Shown one piece after another: positions 9,966 through 22,530 of a stretch of 64,000 bases of DNA. Source of the stretch: Castanea sativa (Eukaryota; Streptophyta; Magnoliopsida; Fagales; Fagaceae); contig NC_134016.1 in NCBI RefSeq assembly GCF_040712315.1, forward strand, positions 124,001 to 188,000. The letters run 5' to 3'. Positions within the stretch are counted from its first letter, which is position 1, and each line of letters opens with the position of its first letter. Both the position numbers and the translations under genes were made by a program. Below the pieces are notes generated by a model. The model did not search any database. It saw only the letters and a program-made list of their open reading frames with translations, and had not been told where the DNA came from.

Positions 9966-12716
9966 CTACAAAATTCAAGCGTTTGAGGTAGATGTTTGAG
10001 GTGCTTTAACCATTTAGATCAAATATTTTTGCTGCTTATCATGATTAACAATGACAAGTGTTGTAATCAATTTTTCTATTATGACAGTGGCAATTGTAAC
10101 ATCCGCAAAGACAAATTAATTCTGTAATTTTACAGTAGCATCTGAGGTACAATGCCAGCCCTAGCATGGAGTCACTACAAAACATAAGCTCACCCCTATG
10201 TATCTCAATTGACGATGAAATTTTGAAACATTTTATACAAAATTCCCACATGGAATCCCTGATAATTGCAATAAAACATGTTCAGTTTGAATTCTACAAT
10301 AGAGACAATAAGTCCATCGCAAATGCTACAGAAGAAAGTATAGAATGGATGCCTTCATAAATAGCATTCATCCAACACCAATCGCATCCATTTCCTATTC
10401 TAACAAAAGAAAGTACAAGCCAAATTTCACAAAGTTTATATAAACTTCCCACTTATGGGCTTTGTCAAATATTGGTGAGAATTTGCAGCACCAAAGGGTA
10501 GGTGATATATTAAATTATTTACTTAATAAAAAAAACACACATCTTTCATGTAAGCAATAATTTACTAACAAATGGTCAGAATGCTATCCAATCATGTTTA
10601 GTTTTTGATGGAAGCCTCTCTCATGCAGCATCGGATAATAGTCTTCTACAGAGTATCAATTACAAAGCGGTAAGTCAGTAACCTTTTGGTGCGGTGTGCA
10701 GCTTTTGGTTGCTGCATTGAATGGAAAACCAGAACAATCTTGTCCAATGGTCATTAACAAAATCATGGTCCTATACAATAACTTCTAAATATATGGGAGG
10801 TTTTTTCTCAATTAAATTATTCAGTCATCAAATGGGAAGTTCGATTTTAACCATTTCACAAAAATAGGGGTTCCAAAATAAGAACGCAACCAGGAAAAAA
10901 AAAATGCTTTTGACAAAATCTTACCTTTGACAGGAAGGCCTGAATGGAGTCCTGAATTTCCTTAGTTATTGAAGAAAGAATACATCTTTCCTTTGAATTT
11001 TGAAGCTCTTGTGAAGCTCTTTCTATGTCTATGACTGCTCATGGAGATCACTACTGCATTTGAAGTAGATTATGTTGTAAGAATTGCATTGCTTTAAAGA
11101 AAGAATTTCTCAATTCACTTGGGAGCCTGTCTGGGACGCCTAAATGTCCTCGTGCTTGAAATACCAAGATTATTCAAGGCTGTTATTGCTCCTTATCTTG
11201 CAGGTCGGTGATGGAAAATCCTATAAACATTTTCAAGTCTTTGAAAATCATTAAAATCTTATTTATAATTCATGAGTCTACAATCTTCCTTGGCATTACA
11301 GGATAGCAAATACACACATCACAGGCCTTTAGCATAACCTGGAGGGGAGAAGCAATAAAGACTACGGCAGCAAAAGGACATCTCAATTTATACAACTATT
11401 AGTTTATTTTATAAATAAAAAATTAAAAAAAAAAAAAGGATATGCCTTCAATTATTAGACAATCTGTTATTAAATATAGGGACGTCACTGACATAAAATT
11501 AAGCCTTGGCATCTCGTGTATATGTGGGATTCTTGAAATGATTACCAGAAGATTTTTTTTTTTTTTTTTTTTTTTTTTGAGATACAGAAGAGTTCAATAT
11601 TGAGGATACAAGATTTGTTTGACTAAAAATTCTTCCATCGCAAGTCTATCAAATCCCTTAATATTGAAAAAATAGTAAGGCCTATTTTTCTATCCTCAAT
11701 TTCCTTTAGCTGCTGCAAAGCTATAGAATCATATTAATTTAACCAACCATAAGCCAAGATCTATGCTGCTCAGGACTTTTTGAAAAGCCCAGCACTCTAG
11801 AATGTAGGGAACTTTTGAAACATTTGAACCAATGAGAATCTTCATTACACTATACTTAAAACAACACAACCCAGTTTCAGTAACTGTGGCACAAAGCAAA
11901 ACCTGTTTAAGAACAGCATCCAATATTCTTTATAGACATGCAGAATGGAGGATCTCATTATTGCAGGAATATTCCTTAAAAAAAAGGGTACAACATTATG
12001 GCATCCTATGATTTCCAAGCATCCGCTCCCTCTGGACCATGGGTCTGTGCCCTCAGAATTTTAAGATGCTTGCACAAGAAATTCGCTGCTTAAAGGGTCC
12101 AAAATTAGTTGCTTTCCATTTTTTGCAAGTCTCACAGCAGCCCAAACACCATTTTTTTCCCCTCTTAGTTGTTAGCACTATTGGTAATAATGGCTAAAAT
12201 ATATAGATAATATATTTATATTCCTAGTCATACCATACCCTGTCATTGAAATATGACTAGTAAACAATCTCCCCCCCCCCCCCCCCCCCCCCCCAAAAAA
12301 ACAAAAACTGTAACAATCCAAATGCAAGGATAGGTCATTAGATACTACGTAGCAATACTCCCCCCCACCCCCAAACTGTAACAATCCAAACGCAAGGATA
12401 GGTCATTAGATACTAGATAGCAAACAACAAAGTGGGAACATAACTAGAAAAATTAAGTAATATTCAGTATGCGCCACAAATCAATATTCAATGGTCATGC
12501 ATGTCAAGATATATAAACTTAGAAGGGCAACAACAGCATTGAGGAAACTTCTTGAACAGTCATTCGCAGAATCAGCCTAAACAATGTCAATAAAATTTTA
12601 GTTCAAAATAAAGTGGAAAGTAATACAATTCTAAACAGTACTTTAGATTTCAACATCCAGGGGGAAGCCACAGGCCAATCAGTGAGGTGAGGAAGCCTAT
12701 ATTTAAGACATCATGT
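9966..12716. other. Non-coding spacer downstream of IPK2
   Basis: No gene or intact element recognised. It holds a 26-base T run at 11553-11578 and the poly-C duplication listed separately. The part next to 12717 should include the IPK2 3' UTR, whose end I cannot place. Confidence 0.4.
12271..12418. repeat. 24-base poly-C tract and 68-bp tandem duplication
   Basis: C24 at 12271-12294 is followed by a unit beginning AAACTGTAACAATCCAAA at 12305. The same unit recurs at 12373, also preceded by a C-rich run (CCCCCCACCCCC). The period is 68 bp and the two units are nearly identical, so the C tract was probably part of the duplicated segment. Confidence 0.85.
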
Positions 12717-13628
12717 TCAATTATCAGTGTCACAATTGGTATAAATGTAGTTCCTTCTAGGATCTTGCAGAGAAGCTTTAGCTGTATGCACGTCTGAGCA
12801 GGTCAGAATCTCTGAGATAAACTTTATCAAAGAGCAGAGCCCACCCAAGAAGTTATGATCAATAATACCCTTGCCTTCCACGACATGTGCAAAATCAACA
12901 AGTTTAACTTCAGCACCGGAACTCATTTCTTTCACTACTGATTTCTTCTCACACACCATAAGAACTGAACAAGAATAGAAATGAAAAATCGTTTGATGCT
13001 CAAACCATTCTTTGAGCTCCAGCAGTTGTGCCAAAATTCCACCAGAACCACCATAAACAGTTGATGCAAAAGTACAATCAGGGTCCACACCTGCAGATGA
13101 GTTAGAAGAAACAAACTTCCTCAGGACTAACCTAACATCCTCTGCAGTAAATTCATGGATAAGCTGCCTATCAGGCTTCCAGAACCCTGATCCTTCGCTC
13201 TCATATATCTGCAACCCATCTATCCTAAACCCCAGTGCAAGGCTCGATCTTTTTGTGTCTTTCATAAAGCACTTTTGGATATAGTCCTCTGATGCTTCAG
13301 GGTCCCATGTTCTGGATCCTATCTTAATGTCCATGATAGATGGATTGAGGCGACCGCAGAAAATATCTTGCAACACAAGATGAGGTTGCTTCCCAGACCC
13401 ATTGGATGCCTCTATAAGCTGAGTGCCATGAAAAGTAGGAAAGAATCTGCGGATGTGATTTGGAATGTTAGTGTTGGAAGAGAACGATGTATAGAAAAAT
13501 ACTTCTTTGGACCCACGATCATCACTTTGAAGAGGCTTGCAGAAGTGCCCTGAATCATCTACCAAAGGACCAAGCTTTCCATCACCTGCCTGGTGGCCAG
13601 CAACCTGATGATTTGGGACCTTAAGCAT
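12717..13628 (-). CDS. IPK2: Inositol polyphosphate multikinase (IPK2/IPMK)
   Basis: 303 residues in one exon. The enzyme phosphorylates inositol trisphosphate and tetrakisphosphate (6-/3-kinase activities) on the route to IP5 and phytate; plant forms act in nucleus and cytoplasm. The inositol-kinase signature PxxxDxKxG is present at residues 96-104 (PSIMDIKIG). The SSLL-type block SCSVLMV is near 219-225, the metal/ATP-site VDFAHV is at 244-249, and IDHNFLGGL is near 256-264. The N-terminus LKVPNHQVAGHQAGDGKLGP and the overall length match plant IPK2, which also has an intronless coding region, so the ATG at 13628 is well supported. A C-terminal tail of about 25 residues after SEIL is not conserved. 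No damage seen; probably functional. Confidence 0.95.
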   Translation of the reverse strand: MLKVPNHQVAGHQAGDGKLGPLVDDSGHFCKPLQSDDRGSKEVFFYTSFSSNTNIPNHIRRFFPTFHGTQLIEASNGSGKQPHLVLQDIFCGRLNPSIMDIKIGSRTWDPEASEDYIQKCFMKDTKRSSLALGFRIDGLQIYESEGSGFWKPDRQLIHEFTAEDVRLVLRKFVSSNSSAGVDPDCTFASTVYGGSGGILAQLLELKEWFEHQTIFHFYSCSVLMVCEKKSVVKEMSSGAEVKLVDFAHVVEGKGIIDHNFLGGLCSLIKFISEILTCSDVHTAKASLQDPRRNYIYTNCDTDN

Positions 13629-15420
13629 GGTACAGAGTATAAGAACCTCACAGCAAAGTCACTGTTGATTCTTTTCAACTTTATTTGTCTTGTGTAGATA
13701 CTGCTCTATCAGATGCAACTGAATATAAAAGAAACAAGTGCCTCCTACAGACTTGAATGGATATTCCACTGTTAAACATTTTATGAACAAAAAAAAATGA
13801 AGACTGCATAATAAAGTAAGGCAATGGTCTCCACATTAAACAAGCAATAAAATTGTGACCACCATTTTAGAATGGACTTCATTGATGGAAACAAGATATC
13901 AACAATTATAAACCCTTCCAAGCATCCACCAAACCCCTCGCCAAGAAAAATCAGAGAAAAAAAATTACAAATCAAACTGTTTATTCTTTTTTCCACAAAG
14001 AAAAATAAATCTTCGAGTTATGAAAAATAACTTCAAGGTTAAAAGAAAAGAAATTGAATAATCATTAGAATTAAGCACTCTTATATTCTGATTCTCAAGA
14101 AGTCATACCTTTGATCAACACAGATAATTTATTCTTAAGATACCATCAATTAAATGTTTCAAATGTTTTAGAAAGTCCCTGAATGCATTATCACTTCAAA
14201 TTCTGCATTGAGGAACTCTGACCTAATAACTTTACTCGTTATTTTAAATAAATAAATAAAAATACAGGTACTATAGTACTATACCCCCTTTTTATGGTTG
14301 GTTGATAAGATTGCTCATGCATGATTGGCATATAAACTGCTAAATGGTCCAACAGAAATGATGTTGTGATATTCTAGCATTTCTTCCTTAACCTAGGAGA
14401 AAAATGTTCATATTCATAAGATGTCTACATAAAGATATCTTAATAATGAGATCACTCCAAATCCAAATCAACAAAAAACTCTTAAGGAAGTTGAGCTGTG
14501 TATTATTGTTCAAAAACAAAAGAAAACATGCAAGCGTATTCATTCTATCCAAATTCCAAAGAAACAAAATTTCAATAGCTATTCCAAACGTAAAGCATGT
14601 TTGGTTTGGACACTTCAATGATTTAATAGGGTATTCCAAGCGTATTAATGCTATCCAAGTTCAATCTCACCCACTATTTATATAGTCTTCCCCTTCAGAG
14701 AAATACAATATGTGGGCCCAATACCACAATGGTTGGCAAGAAAAAGTATGGTTCTTCTTCTTGCAAACAAGACAAGTATGATATAATGTAGTCCACTGAT
14801 ATGATATAATACTATGAATATAATTTTCAGGCAAAGAACTAAGGAAGTCAACAATATACATCATGATATATTTACAATACATTGACAATTGCATATAGTT
14901 GGCGTGCATACCCAATTCATATTCTTACCATATTTTATGATTTTTCATCTTTTGACTCATTAAAACAGCAAAATGCTTTAAATTGTGGAGCAAAAACATT
15001 TATAGTAAATATTAAGAGGATTATCCATCCCACTCATATGATAAACGTCATTCAAGCAGAGAGAGAGAGTGATGGTGTTACTGGTATCCGGCAGTGGCAA
15101 TATGAAGCAATAACTAACACCAAAACAAAACTTATTCAAAGAAAGGGAAACAACCCTAAAGAAAAATAAAAAATGTACCCTTTTCAATCGGCTCTAAGCA
15201 GAGATCAACTTGGAAGGATCAGTTCTCAAAAGAAGAAAGGAAGCCGGGTGTTATTATCGAATCAGAATTTGTGGTGGCGAGAGAGGGTAGAAGGCTTAGT
15301 TTAGAGGAAGAGCACGTTGAAGGAGATTCGGCCTTGGGCTGAGCTTGGGAGACAGCAGACGGGAATCCGAGTACCTTTTTTTTATTTTTTATGAAATGGA
15401 ATCGAGTACTTTGAATATAG
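13629..15420 (-). promoter_or_regulatory. IPK2 5' region, possible 5' UTR intron and promoter
   Basis: No coding sequence. A purine-rich, less AT-biased block at about 15180-15370 looks like a 5' UTR exon on the minus strand, with a donor-like AGGGTACATT at its left edge; the AT-rich 13.7-15.2 kb stretch would then be a 5' UTR intron. This is inference from composition and from the 5' UTR introns known in plant IPK2 genes. Promoter elements were not identified. Confidence 0.3.
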
Positions 15421-15761
15421 AGTATTTGAATATTCTCATTGTTCAGAATGAAAAGGAAAGTCAGGATATTTTACCCAGCCAATCCTGACTTTCCACGTCA
15501 CCAACCTCTTTATTATTATTTTTTTAAGTGAAAAAAGATTAAGTATTAAGCCTTCCTTCCTCTCTTTTTCTTCTCTCCTCACCCGATTTCTCCATCTCTT
15601 AATCAAACCCACGGCTTCCATGGTTGAAGCTTCAAAGCTCAACACAAGCCACCAACACTACCTTCATGGCTAAAACTCCAGAGTTAAACCAATAGCCGCT
15701 GCCGCGAGCCACCGCTGAAAGAAAAAAAAAAAAAAAATTGGTGATATGGCGGATTAGGATT

Positions 15762-15793
15762 AGCTGGCGTAAAACACACCTTTTACGCCAGCT
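15762..15793. repeat. Perfect 13-bp inverted repeat with 6-base loop
   Basis: AGCTGGCGTAAAA at 15762-15774 and its exact reverse complement at 15781-15793 flank CACACC. GC-rich arms stand out in AT-rich surroundings. It could be a transposon terminus or a cruciform-forming relic. Confidence 0.85.
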
Positions 15794-16880
15794 TTCGACC
15801 TAATTTATTCTCAAACAAAAATACCACTTTCATATCATTCCTATTTTTTGAAATTACAATCAATTTAGTCCCTACATTTTAGTAGCAGTCAATTTAGTCT
15901 TTGTTATTACTTATTTTCAACTTACCAACTCAACATTTTAATAAATAAAAAGGCCACATTAGAAAAAAAAAAAAAAAACAAAAATTATTTATAGTAATAA
16001 ATTCATAATGGAAAAAGTCTTCAATGTTAGTAGTTTACTGTCAAAATGCATATAATTACAAGTTTACAATTTCAAAAAGAAATAGATCTTAAAACAAACA
16101 AAACAAGTAAGCTAGTAAATCATCTTAAGTAGCTTTACTAATGATGCAAAAGTTAATAAAGTCAAGTAATCTGAATATCTGTTGTACAATTCATTGTCCT
16201 GTACCAGTATATAGAAAAGTCATCTAGTAGTAGCTAGCCAACTTAATTAACTTTAAAGACCACCAAAACAAAATGGGTGTTAGAAGGGAGATCCTGCTAG
16301 TAAGCTAGAGTTTGCTTTTATATTCAAACTCCTTTATCAAAGAAGTATTTGCATACTTAGGTTATAAGATGTCACTTCACATAAGGACAATACTTCTATA
16401 CATACTAGTGTCATTAGAGAGAGTGCCCATGAATCAAGAAAGAAATAAACATAGGTAACCATTATATATGAATCACGACCTATCCTTATCAATAAGTCTA
16501 GCACTAGTAAAAAAAGTTTAGATTCTTGCTCTGTAAAAATTTAAATACATAATTAGCATGGAAAATCAAGATATTTAAAATAAATGTTTGATTTTTTTGT
16601 AGAAAGGTAAGTAATTCACACACATTATAGCAAACTTGTAAAAAGTATATTTTAAGTTTACATCACTAATAATATCATTCCCTCAAAAGGAAAAAAATTA
16701 CATGTCATGGACCATATCAAGTTATCAGCCTTCTTAAGTTCACATGTTCCTGTTGCATTTAAAATAATAGTAAAGTTAGATTACTTAGAAAGATAAACTA
16801 AACAAAAAAAAGATTTAAAAATAAACATAACATATTAAGTAAAGAAGAATAAGTAAATATTTTATAAGAATTACACCTTA
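15794..16880. other. AT-rich spacer with a relic repeat
   Basis: No gene seen. About 15840-15980 resembles one arm of the inverted-repeat element at 23.6-25.0 kb (shared TTTAGTCCCTACATTTT-like text and a AATAAATAAAA-CACATTAGAAAAAA stretch), so it is probably a decayed relative. Confidence 0.4.
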
Positions 16881-18597
16881 ATCTCAATCTACTCGACATT
16901 GGTAGCGAATTCATCACTACAAATATTCATACTTGCAAAGTGTAGCTTAAGTTGGCCAATTTCATCAGCATCTTCATCTATAATACAACATTTTAATATA
17001 ACTTAAGGTATCGTGAAAGCAAATCAATAAAGAATTAAAATTGTATAATTATGATATAAATAAATTAAATTACCTTCAAATCCATATAGCCAACTTTTAG
17101 TACATAACGTAGCTTTCACATTCTCAGGTAAAAGACGTGATTAATACAAAGTAAGAATTTTTTTTCCCAGTGCTAAAACTTGATTCAAAAGTAACAGTGG
17201 TTATCAAAATGCTCATGAGATCTCATGCCATTAAAGAGAACACTGGAAACCGATTGTATCTCTTTCCACCAAGAGAGAACTTCCAACTTTGAATTTTTCT
17301 TCTTGCTAAGTCTAGGCTCTTCTAAATACAAGTCCAACTGAGATTTTTTTGTTTTGGCACCACGACCACTATCATAATGCTCAAATTCCTAATTATTAAA
17401 TTGCAATGAAAAATAATACCACACAACATTACAATCTTTATTATTAAAAAAACATAGCACAACATATACCAAACAAAATGCAATTCACTTACATCATCTT
17501 CCATATCTTCATCATCATCAAGATCATCCATAGCACCGCTAGTATGACTAGAACTCCCAACACAAGATGAAACAATTGTAGTGGCCATAGGCTTGGGGCA
17601 TTCATATTCTAAAAAAAGCTTATACAATGTAGTTTGAATGCTCTCCACCTTCATTTCAGCAATGTGTTCAATCGGCTCTATTTTCTTGAAATTAAAGTCC
17701 ACATAATCCAACTTATACCTTGGATCAAGAACAATGGCACAAGCTAGCACCACACTATAACAATCCCAATATTTGTCAAATTTACCTTTCATTTGTTCTA
17801 CCATATTACTGATAAATGAATCTTGGCTCTCCATTTCTTCAAGTAAGAGCAATTCAATTTGAGACACTCCTTTAAAATATAGATTTGTTGTAGAGTAATC
17901 AATTCTAGAAAATAGAGTTGTAATGTTATTGAAAGGTTTCAAAAACCGAGTTATCCTTTCAACTCTATTCCATTCATCCCTTGATGGACAATGCTTAAAA
18001 TTAGCATCTTCCTCTACTAAACAGTTCAACACAGAACGATATCTCATAGCACTATCAATCGTGTTATATGTTGCATTCCATCTTGTACATACATCTAAAC
18101 ATAAACCCTTTGTTCTTTTCATATCAACTATCTTGACACATTCATCAAATCTGCACATTCTACTCTCTGATCCTTTAAGATATTTCATAGTTTCTCAGGA
18201 TCTTAATCACCAAGTCATCTATTACTTTCAATCACCCTTAAACAATAAGATTCAATATATGAGCACCACAATGCACATGGAAAAATAAACCATCACTTAA
18301 CAATAAACCCCCTCATTAAGCTTTTTATCATTATTAGATGCATTACCTAGAGTAATGGAAAATATTTTCTTCTCAATACCCCATTCTTCCAAGAAACTTA
18401 AAATTTTTTCCAATAAAAAAGTTCTCGTGTGTGGAGGTGGCATATGACAAAAATTCAAGATGATATTTTTCAATTCCCAATTCTCATCCATATAATGCTC
18501 CATAAGACAAATATATCCCTCACTTGTAACAGAGGTCCATAAATCCAAAGTCAAACATATTCTACTAGGAACTGATTTCAACTTATTTTTAACGGCA
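16881..18597 (-). pseudogene. hAT-superfamily transposase (RICESLEEPER/DAYSLEEPER-like), decayed
   Basis: Minus-strand blocks in the right order for a plant hAT transposase. At 18581-18297 is the RNase-H-like core start (CLTLDLWTSVTSEGYICL). At 18188-17500 is the middle (LDVCTRWNATYNTIDSA, RITRFLKPFNNITTLFS and VLDPRYKLDYVDF). At about 17335-17070 are pieces of the C-terminal dimerisation region (LDLYLEEPRLSKKK, SRLLPENVKATLCTKSWLYG). The dimerisation block is internally shortened, stops and frame changes are present, and the BED zinc-finger end is missing. I found no terminal repeats. Inactive relic of a transposase, or less likely of a domesticated SLEEPER gene. Confidence 0.85.
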
Positions 18598-18725
18598 TCC
18601 TTCTCTTTCTTGTAAAAATGTTTATATTATTTGAAAAATGTGTGCATTGAATGTAATTAATTGTGTACATTTATGGGTGCAATTGCCAACGCGATTGATG
18701 GCCTCATGAGCAACCGAAGAGAATA

Positions 18726-19389
18726 ATGCAGAATTCAATGGCAGAGGAAAGAAGTCATTTGATTTTGGAAGAGGAAGTTTCAACATTGGAAACAACAATG
18801 GAGACCATGAATGAGTTGAGAAGATCCAACTTGCTTCTAGAAAGTTCTATACTTAGAAGAGAAAGAGCCAAGTCGAAATTGCTACAGCTAGCAACCTTGG
18901 AGGAATCAACAGCAGTGTACATTGGTGCCTTTGACTTAGTGATCTCCTATTCCAAAGTGAGATCCAAAGGCCGTAACTATTCATCCATACACATCACCAA
19001 TGAGTCACTTCAATGAAGCTCGGAGTTGAAATTGGTTTTGGTAACAACAACCTCCTCCTCCTTGTCCTCAAAATCGATAGTTTGTGTCGCAGAATTAGAA
19101 GACCGTACTGATTAGTTTCATTAACAACAACCTCGTCCTCGAAATCGATAGATTGTGTAGCAGAATTAGAAGACTTTAACTAATTGGTTCTGATAACAGC
19201 AACCTCTTCCTTCTCATCCTCGAAATCAACTGCTTGTACAACAGAATTAGAAGACTGTAACTGTTGGATAAACAACAATAAATTCAACTCAGACTCACTT
19301 CGATGGAAATTGTCATAACTGGGAAATGAAGACCATAAGAAGCCAGGGATTTCATTCTCATCCATCATTATTAATTCTCTCAACAACAT
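18726..19389 (-). pseudogene. Unrecognised degenerate ORF region with tandem coding-like repeats
   Basis: On the minus strand a frame opens at ATG 19389 (MMDENEIPGFLWSSFPSYD) and reads into repeats containing SSNS-Q-VDFEDE until a stop near 19180. The repeat motif then continues through further stops. A TATATAA-type box lies on the minus strand at about 19475. The plus strand also has a 96-codon frame (18726-19016). I recognise neither. The repeated acidic motif argues for minus-strand coding that has decayed. Confidence 0.3.
19034..19265. repeat. Three degenerate tandem repeats of about 75 bp
   Basis: Each unit carries AACAACCTC..TCCTCGAAATCGATAG..TTGT..CAGAATTAGAAGAC with scattered substitutions; starts are near 19040, 19115 and 19190. 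Translated on the minus strand they give a repeated Ser/Asn-rich plus acidic motif. Confidence 0.75.
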
Positions 19390-20239
19390 AGGAAATAACT
19401 ATAGGAAAGAAATAAAATATACTACTAAACTTTGCTTCAGCGTGTGTTGGAATAAGAGAGCTGAGTGCAATTTATATATGAGAGGGAGAAAGATTCGAAT
19501 ACAGTTTGTAAAAGGACAAAGACAATCATGGTTCACCACCTATTATGCAGTAAGCACAATACCATACATACATGACATCAACCAAGCATGTTCATCGTTC
19601 AAAGCATTGATTCTCATGTTCACTATTTAGAAACAAGTCATCATATCAAACATGCATATTCATACTCACATATATGACTTACCTTCACTTACCTCACTTA
19701 CCTCACTACATCACAACACATATGCATCAATGAATGTTCATGTTCTTATGCATGTTCACATTGTTTATCACACACATAAACCCTAATTATTAATCTAACA
19801 ATTAGAAGGATGTAAAACATGGTCTATTGTTGCATGCTAACCTAAATAAACTTAAACTTACTTAAATAGAGCCTAATCATGCATAACAAAAAAGATAGGA
19901 AAAACATTAAGAATACATAAACTTAGGTTTGTAGGTTAAAACCTGTGCGCACCTAAACAAGCATACATATGTTCACCTGGATGCATACACATGCACGAAG
20001 CATGCATGCACATCCTTGCCCAAAAACATAGCAAACACAAAAGCAAGTATAAAATTAAATCAAACTAACCTAGTATGTTTCTAACCACGAAAGCAATAAA
20101 CCCTAACTACAAAACAAGATATTAAAGTAATGGATAAAAAAAAATATACAAACAAGAATGAATGAACCAAGGTTAAACTCTTACCTCAAACTAAGGGAGT
20201 TAATACCTTACTAGAAGCCGTTTATGTTTGATCAAAGAA
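19390..20239. other. Non-coding AT-rich spacer
   Basis: No gene or bounded element seen. It has many CATGCATG- and CATATG-type short motifs around 19640-20040, which suggests decayed repeat sequence. Confidence 0.35.
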
Positions 20240-21105
20240 ATGAAATATTTCGATATCGGTGTACCGTTTCGAGATTACCGCTAATTTAATATATTTATAT
20301 ATATAAATTAATAAATATAAATATTTATATGTTGAAACTTGAATAGTAAAAGACATATATATAATTTCTTAAAAATATTTAAAATTATAAATCTATGTCT
20401 CATTTAATATGTTAACCCCTAATTGAAATGTTAGTTAATTAAAATAATATGCAATCTACTTAGATGATGGTGATGTAATTCAGCAAAAAAAAAAAAAAAA
20501 AAAGATGATGGTGATGAGTAGATTTGATAGTCACTAGCAAATCATATGTTTATAAAATAAATAAAAAACTAATAAGTTTCCCACTATATTTTTTTGAAAC
20601 CTGAGTTCTGAAAAAAAAAATGAAAAGTAGCTCTTTGGAAGTTGTAATTTTGAAATGTTAGTACTTAGTTCACGTGGATGGCTATCAAGGCACACCACCA
20701 CACAAAACAAAGGTTCTTTGCTTTTTATAAAAATAAAAGAAAGTCTCAAAATGTATTTAAAAGAAGCGCAAGAGTTGGAGAGAAGAGCAAGAAGAAGATG
20801 AAGAAGAAAAAGAAGAAGAGGAGACAAGGACAACAGTAAAATGGGACCAATGCTAGAAAATCATTGGCGACAACGATTATTTTCTTTTCAATTTGTATAT
20901 TTTTTCATTTGTTTGAATTTTACTTACTGGCCAATTTTTATTTTCCGACCGAAATCCAATATATAACCCGATACGGTCGAAACGAGTTCGATACGATCAA
21001 TATTTGAATCGGCACAAAACACTAGTGTTCCTATACTAGTGTAAACGCCGAAATAGTAAATACCGGCCATACCAGCCGGTATGGTATGAAATTGACTTCC
21101 TTGCC
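20240..21105. mobile_element. Candidate non-autonomous DNA element with imperfect terminal inverted repeats
   Basis: The left end reads ATTTCGATATCGGTGTACCG. The reverse complement of the right end reads ATTTCATACCATACCGGC. The sequence just inside the right end (CGATACGGTCGAAACG near 20970) also matches the left subterminal style. No target duplication could be fixed, and no coding sequence is inside. Confidence 0.4.
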
Positions 21106-21649
21106 TGAAACAAGAAAACTCTTGGAGCTTTGATTTTAACCGTTCCTTCGGTCAATCTATCAAGACAAAAACCAGAAGATTAGTAAGTTTTAACAAAGAA
21201 GTCAAGAATAAAATAGGTCTCAACCAAGACGAATTTAACTTGATGACATTTTAAAATAAAAATCCATCTTTAATTCACTATGTTCTAGTGAATTCAGTCG
21301 TGTTTTGGGAAAAAAAGCCTTTGGGGCCTTTTATAGTGATCAGAGGATGTAGGGCTTCTTCTAGGCGATGTAAGATTAGTTCTACATGATTCTACATTAA
21401 AAACTTCATTTACAAGGCAATATGTAATACTACATGCTCGCGCATGGTCAAAGTATGTGTACATATGGTTATCAACATATTTCTTAGGGTTCTTGCATGT
21501 TTTTTTTTCACCAAAACATCCTCTAAGTTAAAGACTTTCCATAATTGGGCTCTAAATTAGTCATAGGCCTCCTAGTGATATTGCCATTGGAGAACTAGAG
21601 ATCAAGTTGTAAGGGGTAAAAAATGAGATACCTACAACAATATTTAAAA
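21106..21649. other. Non-coding spacer
   Basis: No gene or bounded element seen. Confidence 0.3.
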
Positions 21650-22530
21650 ACTGTATACGTTGCATGTACAAAATGTTGTACCATTTTTTTTTAGAAATTG
21701 TGTGTTGAATATAAACAATTGTATATATTACTTGACAAATGTGTACATTAAATGTAAAGAAATATGAACATTCTTTTAAAAATGTATGTTGAATTTACAT
21801 AATTTTGCATGGTTAAATATACAGAATTGTGTAGATTATTTAAAAATTGTGTAGAATGTATAGAAATTTGTATATTTTTTGAAAAATTGAATATGTTGAG
21901 TCTTTGAAAAATGTGTGCATAGAATGTATAGAATTGCGTAAATTCTTTAAAAAAATGCATATGTTGAATTTACACAATTGTGTTAATTCTTTGAAAATTG
22001 TGTAGTTAAATGTACATGGTTGTGTACATTCATTAAAAGATGTGTAGGTTGGAAATTCAAAATTGTGTATTTTGTATATACAAGATTATGTACATTTTTC
22101 TAAAAGTGCGTACTTTGAATAAATCGAATTATGTACTTCTTTTGAAAAGTTGTGTACGTTAAATATATAGGACTGTTTACATTATTTGAAAAATGGGTGC
22201 GTTGAATGTACTTAATTGTGTACATTATTTGAAAATTGTGTATGTTGAATGTACAGAGTTATGTACATTTTTAAATTTTTTTTTTGAATGTTGAATACAC
22301 AAAATTGAGTACATTATTTGAAAAATGTATAAATTAAATGTATATTATTTGAAAATTGTGTGTGTTGAATGTACAAAATTGTGTACATTTATATAAAAAT
22401 AGTGTACATTGAATTATAAAAAATGTAAATTATTTAAATATATATATATACACACACACATTACACATACCATATTGTGTACATTTAAAAAAAAATATGT
22501 ATGATGAATATGCAGAATTGAGTACTATAG
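21650..22530. repeat. Degenerate array of about 43-bp GTACATT-rich repeats
   Basis: A unit of the type TGTACATTATTTGAAAAATG followed by TGTACGTTGAATGTACAGAAT recurs head to tail, with about 43 bp between equivalent positions where measured (around 22175-22220). About twenty degenerate units fill the stretch. Units contain the short palindrome-like pair TGTACA and TGTACATT. There is no coding content. Confidence 0.8.

Noticed and set aside
21650..22530. CRISPR-like appearance of regularly spaced short repeats
   Set aside because: Plant nuclear context, units are head-to-tail with no unique spacers and are degenerate throughout; a minisatellite explains it.
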